Source of the DNA: Sulfurovum xiamenensis
GTDB taxonomy: Bacteria; Campylobacterota; Campylobacteria; Campylobacterales; Sulfurovaceae
Length of the DNA: 64,000 bases
Assembly: GCF_030347995.1 (NCBI RefSeq)
Contig: NZ_JAQIBC010000002.1
Location: 400,801 to 464,800 of the forward strand
Reading direction: 5' to 3'
The notes under the pieces were generated by a model. That model was not told the DNA's origin, did not search any database, and saw nothing but the letters and a program-made list of their open reading frames with translations. Positions 35,650 to 45,955 of this stretch are shown here, piece after piece. The position numbers and the translations under genes were made by a program. Within the stretch, counting starts at the first letter, position 1. Each line of letters starts with the position of its first letter.

Positions 35650-37724
35650 ACCGTAGGTTCTTTCGTCTCTTTCTTCTCTTTTTTATCTTTGGTCTCAGGT
35701 TCTACAAATTCCCCTTTGATCAACCCTGCTTCATGGAGAAACTGTGAAGGTTTGTAGTCTATTTTTTTCACTCTGTCAAATTTTGCCAAAGAGAGATACA
35801 GTCTGTCTTTAGCACGTGTTACCGCAACATAAAACAACCGGCGTTCCTCTTCGATACTTGACATCATCTTCCTGTTCGGGAATCTTCCATCTACCAGGTC
35901 AATGACATAGACTTCCGGAAACTCCAGTCCTTTACTTGCATGGACGGTCAGTAGATTGATCCCCTCACCTTCGCTGAGTTCATTTCCACCCAGTACCATG
36001 GCATTCACAAAACGTGCCAACTCATTGTATTGTCGTGAAAGGTCCAGCAGAAGATGTGCTTTTCTCTGTATACGTTCTTTCGCCTGTTTCTTTTTTTCTT
36101 CATCGACTTCACCAGATTTGAGTCGTCCTCTTTGTGTTGCCAGGAGCTCTATGATCCCTGCATAAAGTTTCGAAGCGACAATGTTCTTTAAAATATCAGA
36201 GGGTTTCTCTAGCTGATGTATAGACTTCATCAGCATATAAAAATCTTTGAAAAATGCCATACCGTCATTCGTGAGTTTTGCATGTTTAAGCAACGGATGG
36301 TTATAAAGAGCACTATCTAGATCCATATGTTTAAACCTTGCAGCAGATCCTATCTCCTGGTCATCATCGAAAAGTCCCAGCTGAACATTTTTGTTGGGGT
36401 TCAGCTTCGGCAGATCATGCACCTTTGGATATAGTACTCCCTGCATGAAATTTCCCTGCCCAAAATGTAAAAAAGACTGGAAAAACTCTTTGGAGAGTGC
36501 CGATCCCACACCTCTTGCATACTCAAACACATGAATAAATGCCATCATATCTTTCGGATTGACCAGCAGTGCCAAAAGGTCCAGTAAAAACTTTATCTCT
36601 TTGGTATCAAAAAAACTTGTCCCGCCTTTACGCTTACACGGGATACCATATTCACGCAGACTTGCTTCCACTCCATCGGCTGAAGAGTTGTTCCTGAAAA
36701 TAACAGCTATCTGGTCATTAGGTACATGGGTACGTTTAATACCCTCTGCTATGGACTGGTACTGTTCAAAAAGATCATTATACATCAAGAGTTTAGGCGG
36801 ATAACTCTTCACATCACGTCCTACTTCCAGTGTTTTGGGATAGATCCGTTCATTACGTTCTATCACACGATTTGCCAAAGAGAGTATAGGTGCAGTCGAA
36901 CGATAGTTTGTTTTCAATGTAAAGACCTTGGCATCTTTATAACGTTCTGAATAGGTTGCAATATTCTCAATATTCGCCCCATTGAATGCATAGATACTCT
37001 GATCATAATCCCCAACACAAAAAAGAGATTTGGGTTTCAGTACATCGATAAGAGCACTTTGAAGTGTATTGGTATCCTGATACTCATCCACCAGTACCTC
37101 TTCAAAAGCTATCCTGTGCTCTTCCAAATGTCTCTTCATACGTAACAGAAGGTCATTAAAAGAAGCAAACCCGTAGTCTATCTTCTCTTTTTCAAACTCT
37201 TGAGTGATATCCATATAGATATCCATAACAGCTTCATGTTCAGGGTATTTCTCCAAAAACCATGTATCAAAGCCGTCTAGAGATGCATTTTGATACAAAG
37301 AGTACATCTCATAGAGGTAGGTGGCTGAAAATGGCTGCATACTTAGGTTCATGCGTTCAAAATTACGTTTTTCATAGATACTTCTAAAAAGTGTTTTAAG
37401 CTCGGAAGGCTGTTTCAGTGCCAAATTTGGATAGATCTCTTTGAGCCAACGATACGAGACGGCATGGAATGTTCCCGATTCGATCTTCGATACGATTTTT
37501 TTAGGAAAATAGCGTTCAAGCCGTGCGATCATCTCTCCTGCAGCTTTATTGGTAAAGGTTAAAAGCAATATCTTGGAAGGTTCAGTACCCTGATGTAAAA
37601 GATGTGCGATACGTCCAACGATGGTGGAGGTTTTTCCTGTACCTGCACTGGCAATGATAAGATTGTGTCCTAGAGGTGCCGTAGCAGCACTAAGCTGCTC
37701 GTTATTAAGAGAGGATAAAGGCAA
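35646..37724 (-). CDS. UvrD/Rep-family superfamily 1 DNA helicase
   Basis: 692 residues. SF1A motifs in order: Q-motif LNNEQLSAA, Walker A IIASAGTGKTSTIV, LLLTFTNKAA, Walker B VLVDEYQDTN, VGDYDQSIYAFNGA, LKTNYRST, LLTVHASKGLEF, VAVTRAKDRLYL. A 3'-to-5' helicase for repair or replication restart. The C-terminus is lysine/glutamate-rich. Its start directly follows the 112-residue gene upstream. Confidence 0.93.
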   Translation of the reverse strand: MPLSSLNNEQLSAATAPLGHNLIIASAGTGKTSTIVGRIAHLLHQGTEPSKILLLTFTNKAAGEMIARLERYFPKKIVSKIESGTFHAVSYRWLKEIYPNLALKQPSELKTLFRSIYEKRNFERMNLSMQPFSATYLYEMYSLYQNASLDGFDTWFLEKYPEHEAVMDIYMDITQEFEKEKIDYGFASFNDLLLRMKRHLEEHRIAFEEVLVDEYQDTNTLQSALIDVLKPKSLFCVGDYDQSIYAFNGANIENIATYSERYKDAKVFTLKTNYRSTAPILSLANRVIERNERIYPKTLEVGRDVKSYPPKLLMYNDLFEQYQSIAEGIKRTHVPNDQIAVIFRNNSSADGVEASLREYGIPCKRKGGTSFFDTKEIKFLLDLLALLVNPKDMMAFIHVFEYARGVGSALSKEFFQSFLHFGQGNFMQGVLYPKVHDLPKLNPNKNVQLGLFDDDQEIGSAARFKHMDLDSALYNHPLLKHAKLTNDGMAFFKDFYMLMKSIHQLEKPSDILKNIVASKLYAGIIELLATQRGRLKSGEVDEEKKKQAKERIQRKAHLLLDLSRQYNELARFVNAMVLGGNELSEGEGINLLTVHASKGLEFPEVYVIDLVDGRFPNRKMMSSIEEERRLFYVAVTRAKDRLYLSLAKFDRVKKIDYKPSQFLHEAGLIKGEFVEPETKDKKEKKETKEPTV

Positions 37725-38063
37725 TTATTTCTGACCGATGATGTAGTACGTATTTTTATTGTCTACCTGTTTGAGTTCCAGTTTGTATTTATCTGCCCAA
37801 TGTTTTACCAGTTCTGTAAATGCAGAAAGGTTATCTGCACTACTGTCTTCATCACATTTGATCTTTAAATGATCTTCCGAGTTGGACATAGCGATAAAAC
37901 CTTTTTCAACAGCCAAAGCATCATTAAATGAAGGAATATGCTGTGAAAACTTATCAAAGTTCTTTGTATTACTGATAATATCATTGATCTGTTTGAGTGT
38001 TTGTTCCGTTTTTGTATAACCAAGTTGTGCCAAAAGTGCTTCAGGTGTAAGATCGAGATGCAT
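37725..38063 (-). CDS. uncharacterised 112-residue protein
   Basis: No family recognised. Soluble, acidic to neutral, no Cys cluster; pieces such as GFIAMSNSEDHLKIKCDED and FTELVKHWADKYKLEL suggest alternating strands and helices. It is immediately upstream of the helicase gene with no gap and so is cotranscribed with it. Confidence 0.65.
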   Translation of the reverse strand: MHLDLTPEALLAQLGYTKTEQTLKQINDIISNTKNFDKFSQHIPSFNDALAVEKGFIAMSNSEDHLKIKCDEDSSADNLSAFTELVKHWADKYKLELKQVDNKNTYYIIGQK

Positions 38064-38148
38064 AACAATCCTATGTAGTAAAATTATAAGTTGATTGTAG
38101 CAAATTTTTGATTAGCGAAGCGTTAGAAAAATTAAATTTTCCTAACTT

Positions 38149-38706
38149 TTAAAAGAGCGTATCAGATGGTACTTCAACACGTGATATGAGATCTTTATAA
38201 TGCTCCACATTTTGAAAGGCTTTTTCATAACGCCATCGCAAAACAAACTCAATGATCTCATTTTTACGTTTATTCTCTAAGGTCTCCGCTTTACCGAAAT
38301 ATCCTAAAGAGATATTTTTCGCTTTCTTTTTACCATACTTATCCGGCTCATAAGTAATAGCGATCACCTGGATATATTTACCCTCACGTACTTCACCAAA
38401 ATCATCTTCTTTTAAACCGATACCAGAGAGGTTCATCGCTTTATACATAAAGACCTTATCAAAGTCTGGAGACTTCTCAAATATTTTAAGTTTTTCATAA
38501 AGCTCTTTGACCCGTACAATATTCTCTTCACGAACATTGTCACAGTTCTCACCTGCTTTACTAACAGCTTTTACCCGTGGTTTTTTTTGAGTTTTTGGCA
38601 CTTCTTTTTGCTCAGTCGATACAAGCGAAGACTTTTTTTCTTTTTCTTCGATTTTATCTTCCAAGCGACTCGTAAGCGCTTTTAATTTATCTAAACTACT
38701 CGACAT
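38149..38706 (-). CDS. uncharacterised 185-residue lysine-rich protein
   Basis: N-terminal third (1-60) is a charged, disordered or coiled segment rich in Lys and Glu; the rest is a globular domain (KELYEKLKIFEKSPDFDKVF, YIQVIAITYEP, ISLGYFGKAE). No family recognised. It has its own 5' region and lies 86 bp from the next gene, which contains a weak A/T hairpin. Confidence 0.6.
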   Translation of the reverse strand: MSSSLDKLKALTSRLEDKIEEKEKKSSLVSTEQKEVPKTQKKPRVKAVSKAGENCDNVREENIVRVKELYEKLKIFEKSPDFDKVFMYKAMNLSGIGLKEDDFGEVREGKYIQVIAITYEPDKYGKKKAKNISLGYFGKAETLENKRKNEIIEFVLRWRYEKAFQNVEHYKDLISRVEVPSDTLF

Positions 38707-38724
38707 TCTTTTCCCTTAAAATGT

Positions 38725-38742
38725 GGGCTTATAGCCCTTTTT
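38725..38742 (+). terminator. short hairpin with T-tract
   Basis: GGGCT-tat-AGCCC followed by five T on the plus strand, in the region between divergent genes at 38706 and 38952. The 5-bp stem is weak. No plus-strand gene ends just before it, so it may instead fold in the 5' leader of the minus-strand gene. Confidence 0.25.
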
Positions 38743-38951
38743 GAGTATATATTATTAAATATAGTACAGAAGTTCTCGTTATAGTTAGATTAAATAATAG
38801 TGAATAATATTAATTTTTCTATTTTTTAATGTAAAAAGAAAAACATTGTGTAATATTGGCTATTATTACAGTGCTGACCCCCTCTATCCATTGGTCACTT
38901 CTAATCGAGATTTAGGTAAAATCTTTCAAATATAATTTGAGGATATGATGG

Positions 38952-40220
38952 ATGGATTATTTAGAGATAGTAGGTGGTAGAAAATTAAGTGGAAATGTGA
39001 CGATCAGTGGTGCTAAAAATGCTGCGCTTCCTATCATCGCTGCGACTATACTCAGTGACAAAGAGGTCATATTAACAAACCTTCCTAATGTAGTAGATAT
39101 CCGAACGCTCCTTAAACTTCTGACGATGCTTGGAGGTAACGTTGAACATGATAATACCGTAGCACATATCAACAATGCCAGCATCAACTCTACCAAAGCA
39201 GTCTATGAAATCGTTTCTCAAATGAGAGCATCCATTTTGGTTTTGGGTCCTCTACTTGCAAGATTTGGTGAATGTGAAGTGAGTCTACCTGGTGGTTGTG
39301 CAATTGGACAGCGTCCTATAGACCTTCATCTTCAGGCATTGGAAGAGATGGGTGCACATATAGAGATCAAAGGCGGATATGTTCGTGCTGAAGCACCTAA
39401 TGGCCTTCAAGGTGCAAAGATCATTTTTGACAAGATCACAGTAGGCGGTACAGAAAATATCGTGATGGCTGCTGCATTGGCTAGAGGAACTACCACTATC
39501 ATTAATGCGGCAAAAGAACCAGAAGTGGTACAACTCTGTGAAATGATACGTGATGCAGGTGTAAAGATAGAAGGTATCGGCACGGATGAGCTTATTATAG
39601 AGGGTACAGATAGACAGCCTCTTACATTTAAAACGGTGGAGATTATTCCAGACCGTATAGAGGCAGGAACCTACCTTTGTGCGGCGGCTATCACACATTC
39701 AAGTATTACCCTTCATAACGTCAACCATAAACACATACGCGCATCTATAGACAAACTGGAACATATGGGGTGTACGTTCGATCTGGGTGATGAGAGTATC
39801 ACTATCCACCCTGCTTCAACCCTCAAGCCTGTCAATCTTATCACGATTGAATATCCAGGCTTCCCTACAGACATGCAAGCGCAATTCATGGCACTTGCAG
39901 TCATGGCTGAAGGTGAAAGCCTTATAGAAGAGCGTCTCTTTGAAAACCGTTTTATGCATGTCAGTGAACTGAACCGTCTGGGAGCAGATATCTGGCTCAA
40001 AGGGAGTACTGCAGCAGTGAAAGGTGTGGATAAGCTCTATGGTGCAGATGTCATGGCAACAGATCTCAGAGCCTCTTCCGCACTTGTTCTAGCTGCGCTT
40101 GTTGCAGAGGGTACGACAAATGTAAGACGTATCTATCACCTAGACCGCGGATATGATAACCTGGAAGGGAAACTTGCTGCACTGGGAGCAAATATCGTGA
40201 GAAAGAAAGAGAGTAAGTAG
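38952..40220 (+). CDS. murA: UDP-N-acetylglucosamine 1-carboxyvinyltransferase
   Basis: 422 residues, full length. [16 protein letters not shown] near the start, [19 protein letters not shown] with the catalytic Cys loop in place (Cys in GGCAIG), [26 protein letters not shown]. First committed step of peptidoglycan synthesis, adding enolpyruvate to UDP-GlcNAc; the enzyme is the fosfomycin target. Convergent with the small lipoprotein gene. Confidence 0.96.
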   Translation: MDYLEIVGGRKLSGNVTISGAKNAALPIIAATILSDKEVILTNLPNVVDIRTLLKLLTMLGGNVEHDNTVAHINNASINSTKAVYEIVSQMRASILVLGPLLARFGECEVSLPGGCAIGQRPIDLHLQALEEMGAHIEIKGGYVRAEAPNGLQGAKIIFDKITVGGTENIVMAAALARGTTTIINAAKEPEVVQLCEMIRDAGVKIEGIGTDELIIEGTDRQPLTFKTVEIIPDRIEAGTYLCAAAITHSSITLHNVNHKHIRASIDKLEHMGCTFDLGDESITIHPASTLKPVNLITIEYPGFPTDMQAQFMALAVMAEGESLIEERLFENRFMHVSELNRLGADIWLKGSTAAVKGVDKLYGADVMATDLRASSALVLAALVAEGTTNVRRIYHLDRGYDNLEGKLAALGANIVRKKESK

Positions 40221-40240
40221 AAGGTCTATTGGACCTCTAC
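40217..40240. terminator. hairpin at the murA/lipoprotein junction
   Basis: GTAG-A-AGGTC, tatt loop, GACCT-C-TAC, nearly perfect with one bulge, lying across the stop codons of the convergent genes. Symmetric, so it could serve both directions; no T-tract follows. Confidence 0.4.
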
Positions 40241-40507
40241 AACTTCTATCACTGCCGGAAAACCAGGGCCTATCGCTTCTTTGATAAGCACTGCTTTGAC
40301 TTTAATAGTTTGATTTTGTTTTTTCATCAGGTCAAACTTGGCTTGATTTTGTATCTTGTAAGAGGTTTGGGTTTTCGTGTCTTTAATACTTACATACGTA
40401 TGCGGTGAAGAGCCTTTCATCGCTACCCTTCCCTCAAGCTCCATCACATTATCGTGTGCACATCCTGTAAATCCTAGGAAAGTTAATATCATAATTAGTT
40501 TTTTCAT
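40226..40507 (-). CDS. small lipoprotein, 93 residues
   Basis: Lipoprotein signal with lipobox ending LGFTGC (Cys about 16), then a short domain with an OB-like strand pattern (VAMKGSSPHTYVSIKDTK, FPAVIEVVEV). No family recognised. It lies 12 bp after the metallopeptidase and probably shares its transcript. Confidence 0.7.
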   Translation of the reverse strand: MKKLIMILTFLGFTGCAHDNVMELEGRVAMKGSSPHTYVSIKDTKTQTSYKIQNQAKFDLMKKQNQTIKVKAVLIKEAIGPGFPAVIEVVEVQ

Positions 40508-40519
40508 TTATATTTCTCT

Positions 40520-42190
40520 CTATTTGGCTATTAACGTTGCTTCAGTTTGACCATTTAGCTCTAAACTGACAGTAATATCACCTGTTACATTATCACCTAT
40601 TTTATAGTAGTAATTCCCGTTAGACTTGACAGTACCACTTGTTGTATATATGATCGGTGGTGGATTATAGTTAAATAAGTTTATAGAGTTCATCTGATAT
40701 ATTGTACTGCCATACACATCCTCAAATAACGTACCGATATTATATTCTGGTGTATCCACTAAATTATCATGGTCTGAAAGCATCACAGCAATCCCCCATT
40801 CACTCAGTAGGTTTGCAAACGTTTTACCTAAACCATTAGAAGATTGATTGACAGCATATACGACTGCCTGTTGATCGTCAAAACTATTATGCATAATATC
40901 ATGAAGCACTTGTGCCCCTCCATAATTTCTAAGGAGATAGGCTCCATATACATTGACTTTAGAATAGTCTGCCAAGATACCATTCCATGTTGTTAGTGAA
41001 AGGGTATTATTTTCATTAAAAGTCGGATATCTTCCCTCAACACTATGTCCGATTTTAGTACCAATAATATCTTCTGTACTTTCAGAAAGCATTTCATTGA
41101 TCCAAGTATCTGTATTGTCATTAATAGTTGCATAACGTAAAATATTTTTTTGATAATAGTGGATCATATGCTGAAATTCATGAGCCAGTGTTGAAACCAT
41201 CTCCTTAGGCCAATAATCATCAATACTCCACGTTGTATTACCATTGGCAAACATCACAGAATCTATATAGAACATTACTCTTTCATTCGACCCACTCACT
41301 ACACTTTTATCAAAATTGTCTTTTGCCCAAAAGAACCCAACAACCCTTCCTTCTCCAGAAGCTGGTAGTCCATCATCATCTATATCTGTCAGTAAGATAG
41401 TGATCTCATCATTGGCCGGAATAAGATAACTGTATTTCTCTTCTGCATTACTTCCCCACTCTTCTCCATAAATATTGGTTACCCAATCATAGATGTCGTT
41501 ATCCGAAGCACTCTTCAAAAAAGTATCTGCCAAAGCATTTACCATATCTTGCGTCACACATTTAGCTTTTGCACATCCCACACCATAACTGTCATCTGAT
41601 ACCCATATATTGAGTGTTTTATTTCCAAAATCAGTGCTTACAGGTAAAGTTGAGACATATCTAGCAGTTGCTGCAGTAGGATCCGATGTATCGGAACTAC
41701 GATAAAATATACCTGTACTCGTACCTGCAATATCTTCCATTCTCTCCGGTACAGCGATCGTTTTAGCTTGAAACTGATTTTCTTCTGCTTTAGAAAGCAA
41801 TGTACCTATTTGAGCATTGAAGTCCTCAACATATTGAGGGTGAAGAAGAATGCGAGGCTTTTCTTTAACATCTGTAGAAAAAACAGTTTTAGCCTGGGGT
41901 ACTACAATAACTTTCGGGTTATGTGTAATCGTTGGAGTATAAGAAGTAGTTGCACTATTGCTTAGTACCAGATAAAGATCTCTCGTCAAAGTTCCCAACG
42001 AAACCTTGGCATTGATTGTATTTGTAGTCCCTAGACTTTCAACCTGATAGTCACCAGTAATAGTAACGTTTACATCTATATTGGTTGGCGGTATTACAGG
42101 ATCAGTACTTGTTGATCCACCTCCACCCCCACAGCCGGAAAGTGTTATTCCCACAACCACCAATAATGCTGAAAAACGATTGAATTGCAT
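40520..42190 (-). CDS. surface-type lipoprotein metallopeptidase (M30-like)
   Basis: 556 residues. Lipoprotein signal with lipobox SGCGGGGGST (Cys about 20) followed by a Gly/Ser/Thr linker. The zinc motif HEFQH lies in MVSTLAHEFQHMIHYYQ with a downstream Glu in EMLSESTED, as in gluzincins such as hyicolysin. A C-terminal beta domain (about 480-556) follows. Probably anchored at the outer membrane and cutting extracellular protein. Confidence 0.78.
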   Translation of the reverse strand: MQFNRFSALLVVVGITLSGCGGGGGSTSTDPVIPPTNIDVNVTITGDYQVESLGTTNTINAKVSLGTLTRDLYLVLSNSATTSYTPTITHNPKVIVVPQAKTVFSTDVKEKPRILLHPQYVEDFNAQIGTLLSKAEENQFQAKTIAVPERMEDIAGTSTGIFYRSSDTSDPTAATARYVSTLPVSTDFGNKTLNIWVSDDSYGVGCAKAKCVTQDMVNALADTFLKSASDNDIYDWVTNIYGEEWGSNAEEKYSYLIPANDEITILLTDIDDDGLPASGEGRVVGFFWAKDNFDKSVVSGSNERVMFYIDSVMFANGNTTWSIDDYWPKEMVSTLAHEFQHMIHYYQKNILRYATINDNTDTWINEMLSESTEDIIGTKIGHSVEGRYPTFNENNTLSLTTWNGILADYSKVNVYGAYLLRNYGGAQVLHDIMHNSFDDQQAVVYAVNQSSNGLGKTFANLLSEWGIAVMLSDHDNLVDTPEYNIGTLFEDVYGSTIYQMNSINLFNYNPPPIIYTTSGTVKSNGNYYYKIGDNVTGDITVSLELNGQTEATLIAK

Positions 42191-42307
42191 TTTATTATTC
42201 CTCTGTTCGCTCGGTCAAATATTGACATTATATTATTAGTATAACATACTATACGAAACTTGTATGAAATCTATATGAAATTTGAGGCAAAGATAAAAAT
42301 CTTGAGT

Positions 42308-42490
42308 TTATTTAGAGAGCTCATCAGGTAATTCAAAAGGGTTTCGTTTAAATAAGTCTAAAAACTTTTTCCATAGAGACTTTGTTACGATTTCTTCTTC
42401 CTGCTCTTGAGGTCGTTTGAAATCTGAGAGGATCTTGTCTAATTCAGCATTTGCCTCTTTTAAATGTACAGGCTCAAAATCACTGCGCAT
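42308..42490 (-). CDS. small acidic protein, 60 residues, in motor operon
   Basis: Overlaps the end of the OmpA-type gene by 11 bp and is rich in Glu, Lys and Leu (ELDKILSDFKRPQEQEEE, then WKKFLDLFKRNPFELPDE). No signal or membrane segment. The overlap makes it a probable real gene and third member of the motor operon; function unknown. Confidence 0.55.
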   Translation of the reverse strand: MRSDFEPVHLKEANAELDKILSDFKRPQEQEEEIVTKSLWKKFLDLFKRNPFELPDELSK

Positions 42491-43697
42491 CTAATACCTT
42501 TTCTATCTCATGCATCGCGTCTTCATTTTTGAGTCTAAATTTGATCTCTATACGTCTCGATGCTTCTTTATCTTCAACACCATCAACCATGATAGCATCC
42601 TGATAGGCTCTACCTGAGGCGATCATAAGCGGTTGAATGTTATGCTTTTTCGTGAACTCCAACGTCAGCAGATACTCCATCACAGCCAGTGCACGTTTTT
42701 GCGAAAGATTCAAATTATAGATGTATGAGCCCACACTGTCAGTATGTCCTTCAATGATGATTTTATCGAGGTGAGACTTGATACTTGGATTCGTGACCAA
42801 AGTACCGATGTACTCTTCAAATGCTTTCTTTAGCTCTACTTTTGCTTCTGGCTTTAGCGTTGCTTCTCCGCTTCCGAACAGTATATTGGAAGCCAGTCTG
42901 AGTGACCCTGTCTTTTTATCTATATCAATCTTGTCACCCAATGCCTCTTTTAGTGCGGCCACAACTTTGAGCTTGATACCTGTCAGTGATTTGATCTTTG
43001 CCTTTTGTGCCTGAAGCTTTGCCACCAGTTCATCATACTTTGTTTTTCTTTCATCTATGGCATTCAGAAGCGTTAAGAGTTTTTCATCTTTTATTTTTAC
43101 ACTATTCTTCATCTCATTCAACTCGTTAGAGAGAATCACTACTTTACCTTCATACTCTTCTAAACTTTTTGTCGTTTTATCTAATGCATTTTTGTTTTCA
43201 TCTAGCAGATTTTGAACGATAACGATTTTATTACTAAGCATATCCTGTTTGGCATTCGCTTCAAGTAACTGTTTATTCAGCTTTTTTATTTCAGATATCT
43301 GAAGCTTGAAGATTCTTTCATTTTCAGCCAATCGTAGTTGGTCTTTTGCAATACGTGCATTTTGAAGCTGTAGTTGTTTTTCCGCTTCAGTCAATTTGAT
43401 CGTATCTTCGGCAATACGTGCATTTCGCAGTGTCAACAGTCTCTCTTTTTCAGCTAAAAGTGCTTGACTTTCTGCCAAAGATTTATTCAACTTTGTCAAT
43501 GTATACTCTTTCACGTCAAGTGTCTCAGAGAGTTTTGAAAGAGTCTCTTCTTTGGTATGCAGATCTGCTTTCAATATGACAGATTTTGATACGATCGCAC
43601 CGATCAGTAAAATGAAAACAAAAAGCAAACCTGCCATCAGGTCTGCATAGGATATCCAGAAATTGCTTTCTGCATTCGTCTGGTCGTTTCTAAACAT
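42480..43697 (-). CDS. OmpA/MotB-domain motor protein with long coiled coil (ZorB-like)
   Basis: 405 residues. One membrane segment at about 12-40 (FWISYADLMAGLLFVFILL) with an Asp in it (SYADLM), as in MotB-type proton channels. Then a coiled coil from about 45 to 220, with related LQLQNARIAKDQLRLAENE segments, and a peptidoglycan-binding OmpA domain at about 265-400 (IIIEGHTDSVGSYIYNLNLS). Pairs with the MotA-like protein upstream. Confidence 0.85.
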   Translation of the reverse strand: MFRNDQTNAESNFWISYADLMAGLLFVFILLIGAIVSKSVILKADLHTKEETLSKLSETLDVKEYTLTKLNKSLAESQALLAEKERLLTLRNARIAEDTIKLTEAEKQLQLQNARIAKDQLRLAENERIFKLQISEIKKLNKQLLEANAKQDMLSNKIVIVQNLLDENKNALDKTTKSLEEYEGKVVILSNELNEMKNSVKIKDEKLLTLLNAIDERKTKYDELVAKLQAQKAKIKSLTGIKLKVVAALKEALGDKIDIDKKTGSLRLASNILFGSGEATLKPEAKVELKKAFEEYIGTLVTNPSIKSHLDKIIIEGHTDSVGSYIYNLNLSQKRALAVMEYLLTLEFTKKHNIQPLMIASGRAYQDAIMVDGVEDKEASRRIEIKFRLKNEDAMHEIEKVLDAQ

Positions 43698-43701
43698 TTT
43701 T

Positions 43702-44808
43702 TTACTTTTTTTGCTGTTTTAATGTAGCTATATTTTCAAGTATCTGTTCATTCTGTTCAGAGATGATACGTCCAAATTCTGAAAGCTTTTCAACAGCCTG
43801 TCCAAGTTCTTCATCTATCTTTTCAAACGTATGGTCCACTGAACCGTCAAAACGTTCCATAGATTTTTGAAGGTTTTGAGCATTTTCATTGAATCCTTCA
43901 ATATTTTTTTCCATCGCATCAACGGCATCCACACTTGCTTGTCTGTGCTGAATATTCTCAAGTGTATCACGTAATTCTGAAGCAGCTTCCTGCATATGTA
44001 CGGTCAGCTTTGTAAAACTGTTTGTTGTATCATGTACGATCGTTGTAAAATTTTTAAGATACTGATCATTCAACTCTTTAATAAAATCCATATTGAATGT
44101 CTCTTTCAGTGTCTGAACGATCTGTTGGTCTTTAAGCTCACTCTGCATATGTTCATGTTTGATCAATTCAGATCTTTTCCATACACGCTGTCCATAGAGT
44201 TTTTCCAGATCAAAGACCTGTTTGTCTACTTTTGCGATACCCCTTTTTTCAAAGTAGGTCCAGATAAGTGAGAGCATAATACCGTAGATCGATGCATAAA
44301 ATGCCGTACCGATACCCGAAAGGAGGATAGAGATCTCACGGTCAAGTGCACTAAGATCTTTCACTGTAAAATCAGGCATCGACAAGGCTATAGCGACAAA
44401 TGTACCCAAGATACCCAACATAGGAAAGACTGAAGGTGCCACACGTGCAAAATTGTCATTACGGATATCCGCATAATACTCAGTGATAAACTCTTTGATA
44501 TGTAAAGTAGATTTGGTCTTACCCATGATTGTTAATGCATTTTCACGTAAGGCTGCCTGTAGGTTCTCTTCCATATTAGCAAAAGAGCCTTTCATATGAC
44601 ACACTGCGTAATTTGCATTATGTCTTACAAAAGTGACAAATACCACAAATATAAATGCTACGATACCCAAGGTATGCGTCTCTACATTCACAGGGAAGAT
44701 ACCCAAATATGCAAGTATCAATCCTAACAAAAAAAGAAAAGGTATCAATAATATGATAAAAAAGTTTGAACTACATGAAGCTGATTTTTTTCTGTCAAAT
44801 TGTTGCAT
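43702..44808 (-). CDS. MotA/TolQ/ExbB-type proton-channel protein (ZorA-like)
   Basis: 368 residues with three membrane regions: about 18-45, 105-145 and 160-200 (VAPSVFPMLGILGTFVAIALSM, shown shortened, is the ExbB-type segment). The C-terminal 170 residues form a long cytoplasmic coiled coil (HMQEAASELRDTLENIQHRQ). It forms an ion-driven stator with the OmpA protein 4 bp downstream. What the motor drives is unknown. Confidence 0.85.
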   Translation of the reverse strand: MQQFDRKKSASCSSNFFIILLIPFLFLLGLILAYLGIFPVNVETHTLGIVAFIFVVFVTFVRHNANYAVCHMKGSFANMEENLQAALRENALTIMGKTKSTLHIKEFITEYYADIRNDNFARVAPSVFPMLGILGTFVAIALSMPDFTVKDLSALDREISILLSGIGTAFYASIYGIMLSLIWTYFEKRGIAKVDKQVFDLEKLYGQRVWKRSELIKHEHMQSELKDQQIVQTLKETFNMDFIKELNDQYLKNFTTIVHDTTNSFTKLTVHMQEAASELRDTLENIQHRQASVDAVDAMEKNIEGFNENAQNLQKSMERFDGSVDHTFEKIDEELGQAVEKLSEFGRIISEQNEQILENIATLKQQKK

Positions 44809-44934
44809 AAAGCATCCTACTTAAAGTGAATTAATCCATTATATCCAAAATGTTTAAATGAAAATATAGAAGATTTTATATTAATATTCCTTAATATAAA
44901 GGTAATGATATTCTACATCACTTCATCTTAATGT

Positions 44935-45954
44935 TTAACAGATGACTCCGCCGCCGATCAACTTGTCTGCTTCATAAAATGCAGCGATCTGTCCTTTTGC
45001 CAACCCAAAGACAGGCTCTTCCAACGTTACTCTGGCTTTTCCATCGTTGATGCTCACATGACATGGTACTGCAGTGGTACGATAACGGACTTTTACCATA
45101 CAATCGAACTCAGTAAGATCCTTAAAAAGGTTGATCTGTTTGACTTCAAACTCATGCTCTTCAAGTTTCTCTTTGGTGCCTACAACGATCTGATTCGTTT
45201 CAGGTTTAATATCAAGTACAAAGTGCGGATCATGTGCGCCATCAACAAAGAAACCTCTACGCTTTCCTATCGTGTAATGCATGTATCCTTTGTGTGTACC
45301 GACTACGTTTCCTTCGGTATCTACTGTTTCACCAGGCATATCAATATCCATATGCTTTGCCAAGACTTCATCGTAGGTGTTTTCCACAAAACAGATCTCA
45401 GAACTCTCTCTTTGTGTGGCAAAGTCTTTCAGCACTTCTATGTTGGCTGCATAGGCTTTAACATCTTTTTTCACCCATGTACCCAATGGGAAAAGCAATC
45501 TAGGCAGAACCTCTTTTTTTACTTCACAAAGGAAATAACTCTGGTCTTTGTTCGGATCATCTGCTGCATAGATGAACTCACCGTCACATTTGATGTAGTG
45601 CCCTGTCGCGACATGATCTGCACCGATACTGTCCGCAAACTCCACCATCTTTCCAAACTTGATGGTACGGTTACACATGACACAGGGATTTGGAGTCAGT
45701 CCCTGTTTATAACTATCTACAAAATAGTTGTAAACCTGCTTATCAAACTCTTCACTCAGATCAAGGAAGTGTACCTTTACACCCAGGTACTCACCTACTC
45801 TTTGTGCTTTGGCAAAATTCTCTTCATGATACCCAGGTTTCTGATGGAGTTTCATATAGACACCCTCAACTTCATATCCCTCTTTTTGCAAGAGTATCGA
45901 TGTCACCGTTGAGTCTACACCTCCACTCATACCGACTAATACTTTCTTTTTCAT
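44935..45954 (-). CDS. mnmA: tRNA-specific 2-thiouridylase
   Basis: 339 residues. ATP-pyrophosphatase motif [15 protein letters not shown], catalytic Cys in [13 protein letters not shown] and the second in SSEICFVE; tRNA-binding YTIGKRRGF. Adds sulfur to U34 of Lys, Glu and Gln tRNAs. Last gene of the aroQ-M24-folK-flhF-SpoA-mnmA operon. Confidence 0.96.
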   Translation of the reverse strand: MKKKVLVGMSGGVDSTVTSILLQKEGYEVEGVYMKLHQKPGYHEENFAKAQRVGEYLGVKVHFLDLSEEFDKQVYNYFVDSYKQGLTPNPCVMCNRTIKFGKMVEFADSIGADHVATGHYIKCDGEFIYAADDPNKDQSYFLCEVKKEVLPRLLFPLGTWVKKDVKAYAANIEVLKDFATQRESSEICFVENTYDEVLAKHMDIDMPGETVDTEGNVVGTHKGYMHYTIGKRRGFFVDGAHDPHFVLDIKPETNQIVVGTKEKLEEHEFEVKQINLFKDLTEFDCMVKVRYRTTAVPCHVSINDGKARVTLEEPVFGLAKGQIAAFYEADKLIGGGVIC

Positions 45955-45955
45955 A

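Noticed and set aside
42480-44808. Complete Zorya antiphage system
   Set aside because: No ZorC, ZorD or ZorE gene lies on either side; flanking genes are a metallopeptidase and mnmA.
45058-45912. Long plus-strand frame opposite mnmA
   Set aside because: It is the antisense shadow of a well-supported gene; composition (Cys, Phe, His rich) is not protein-like.
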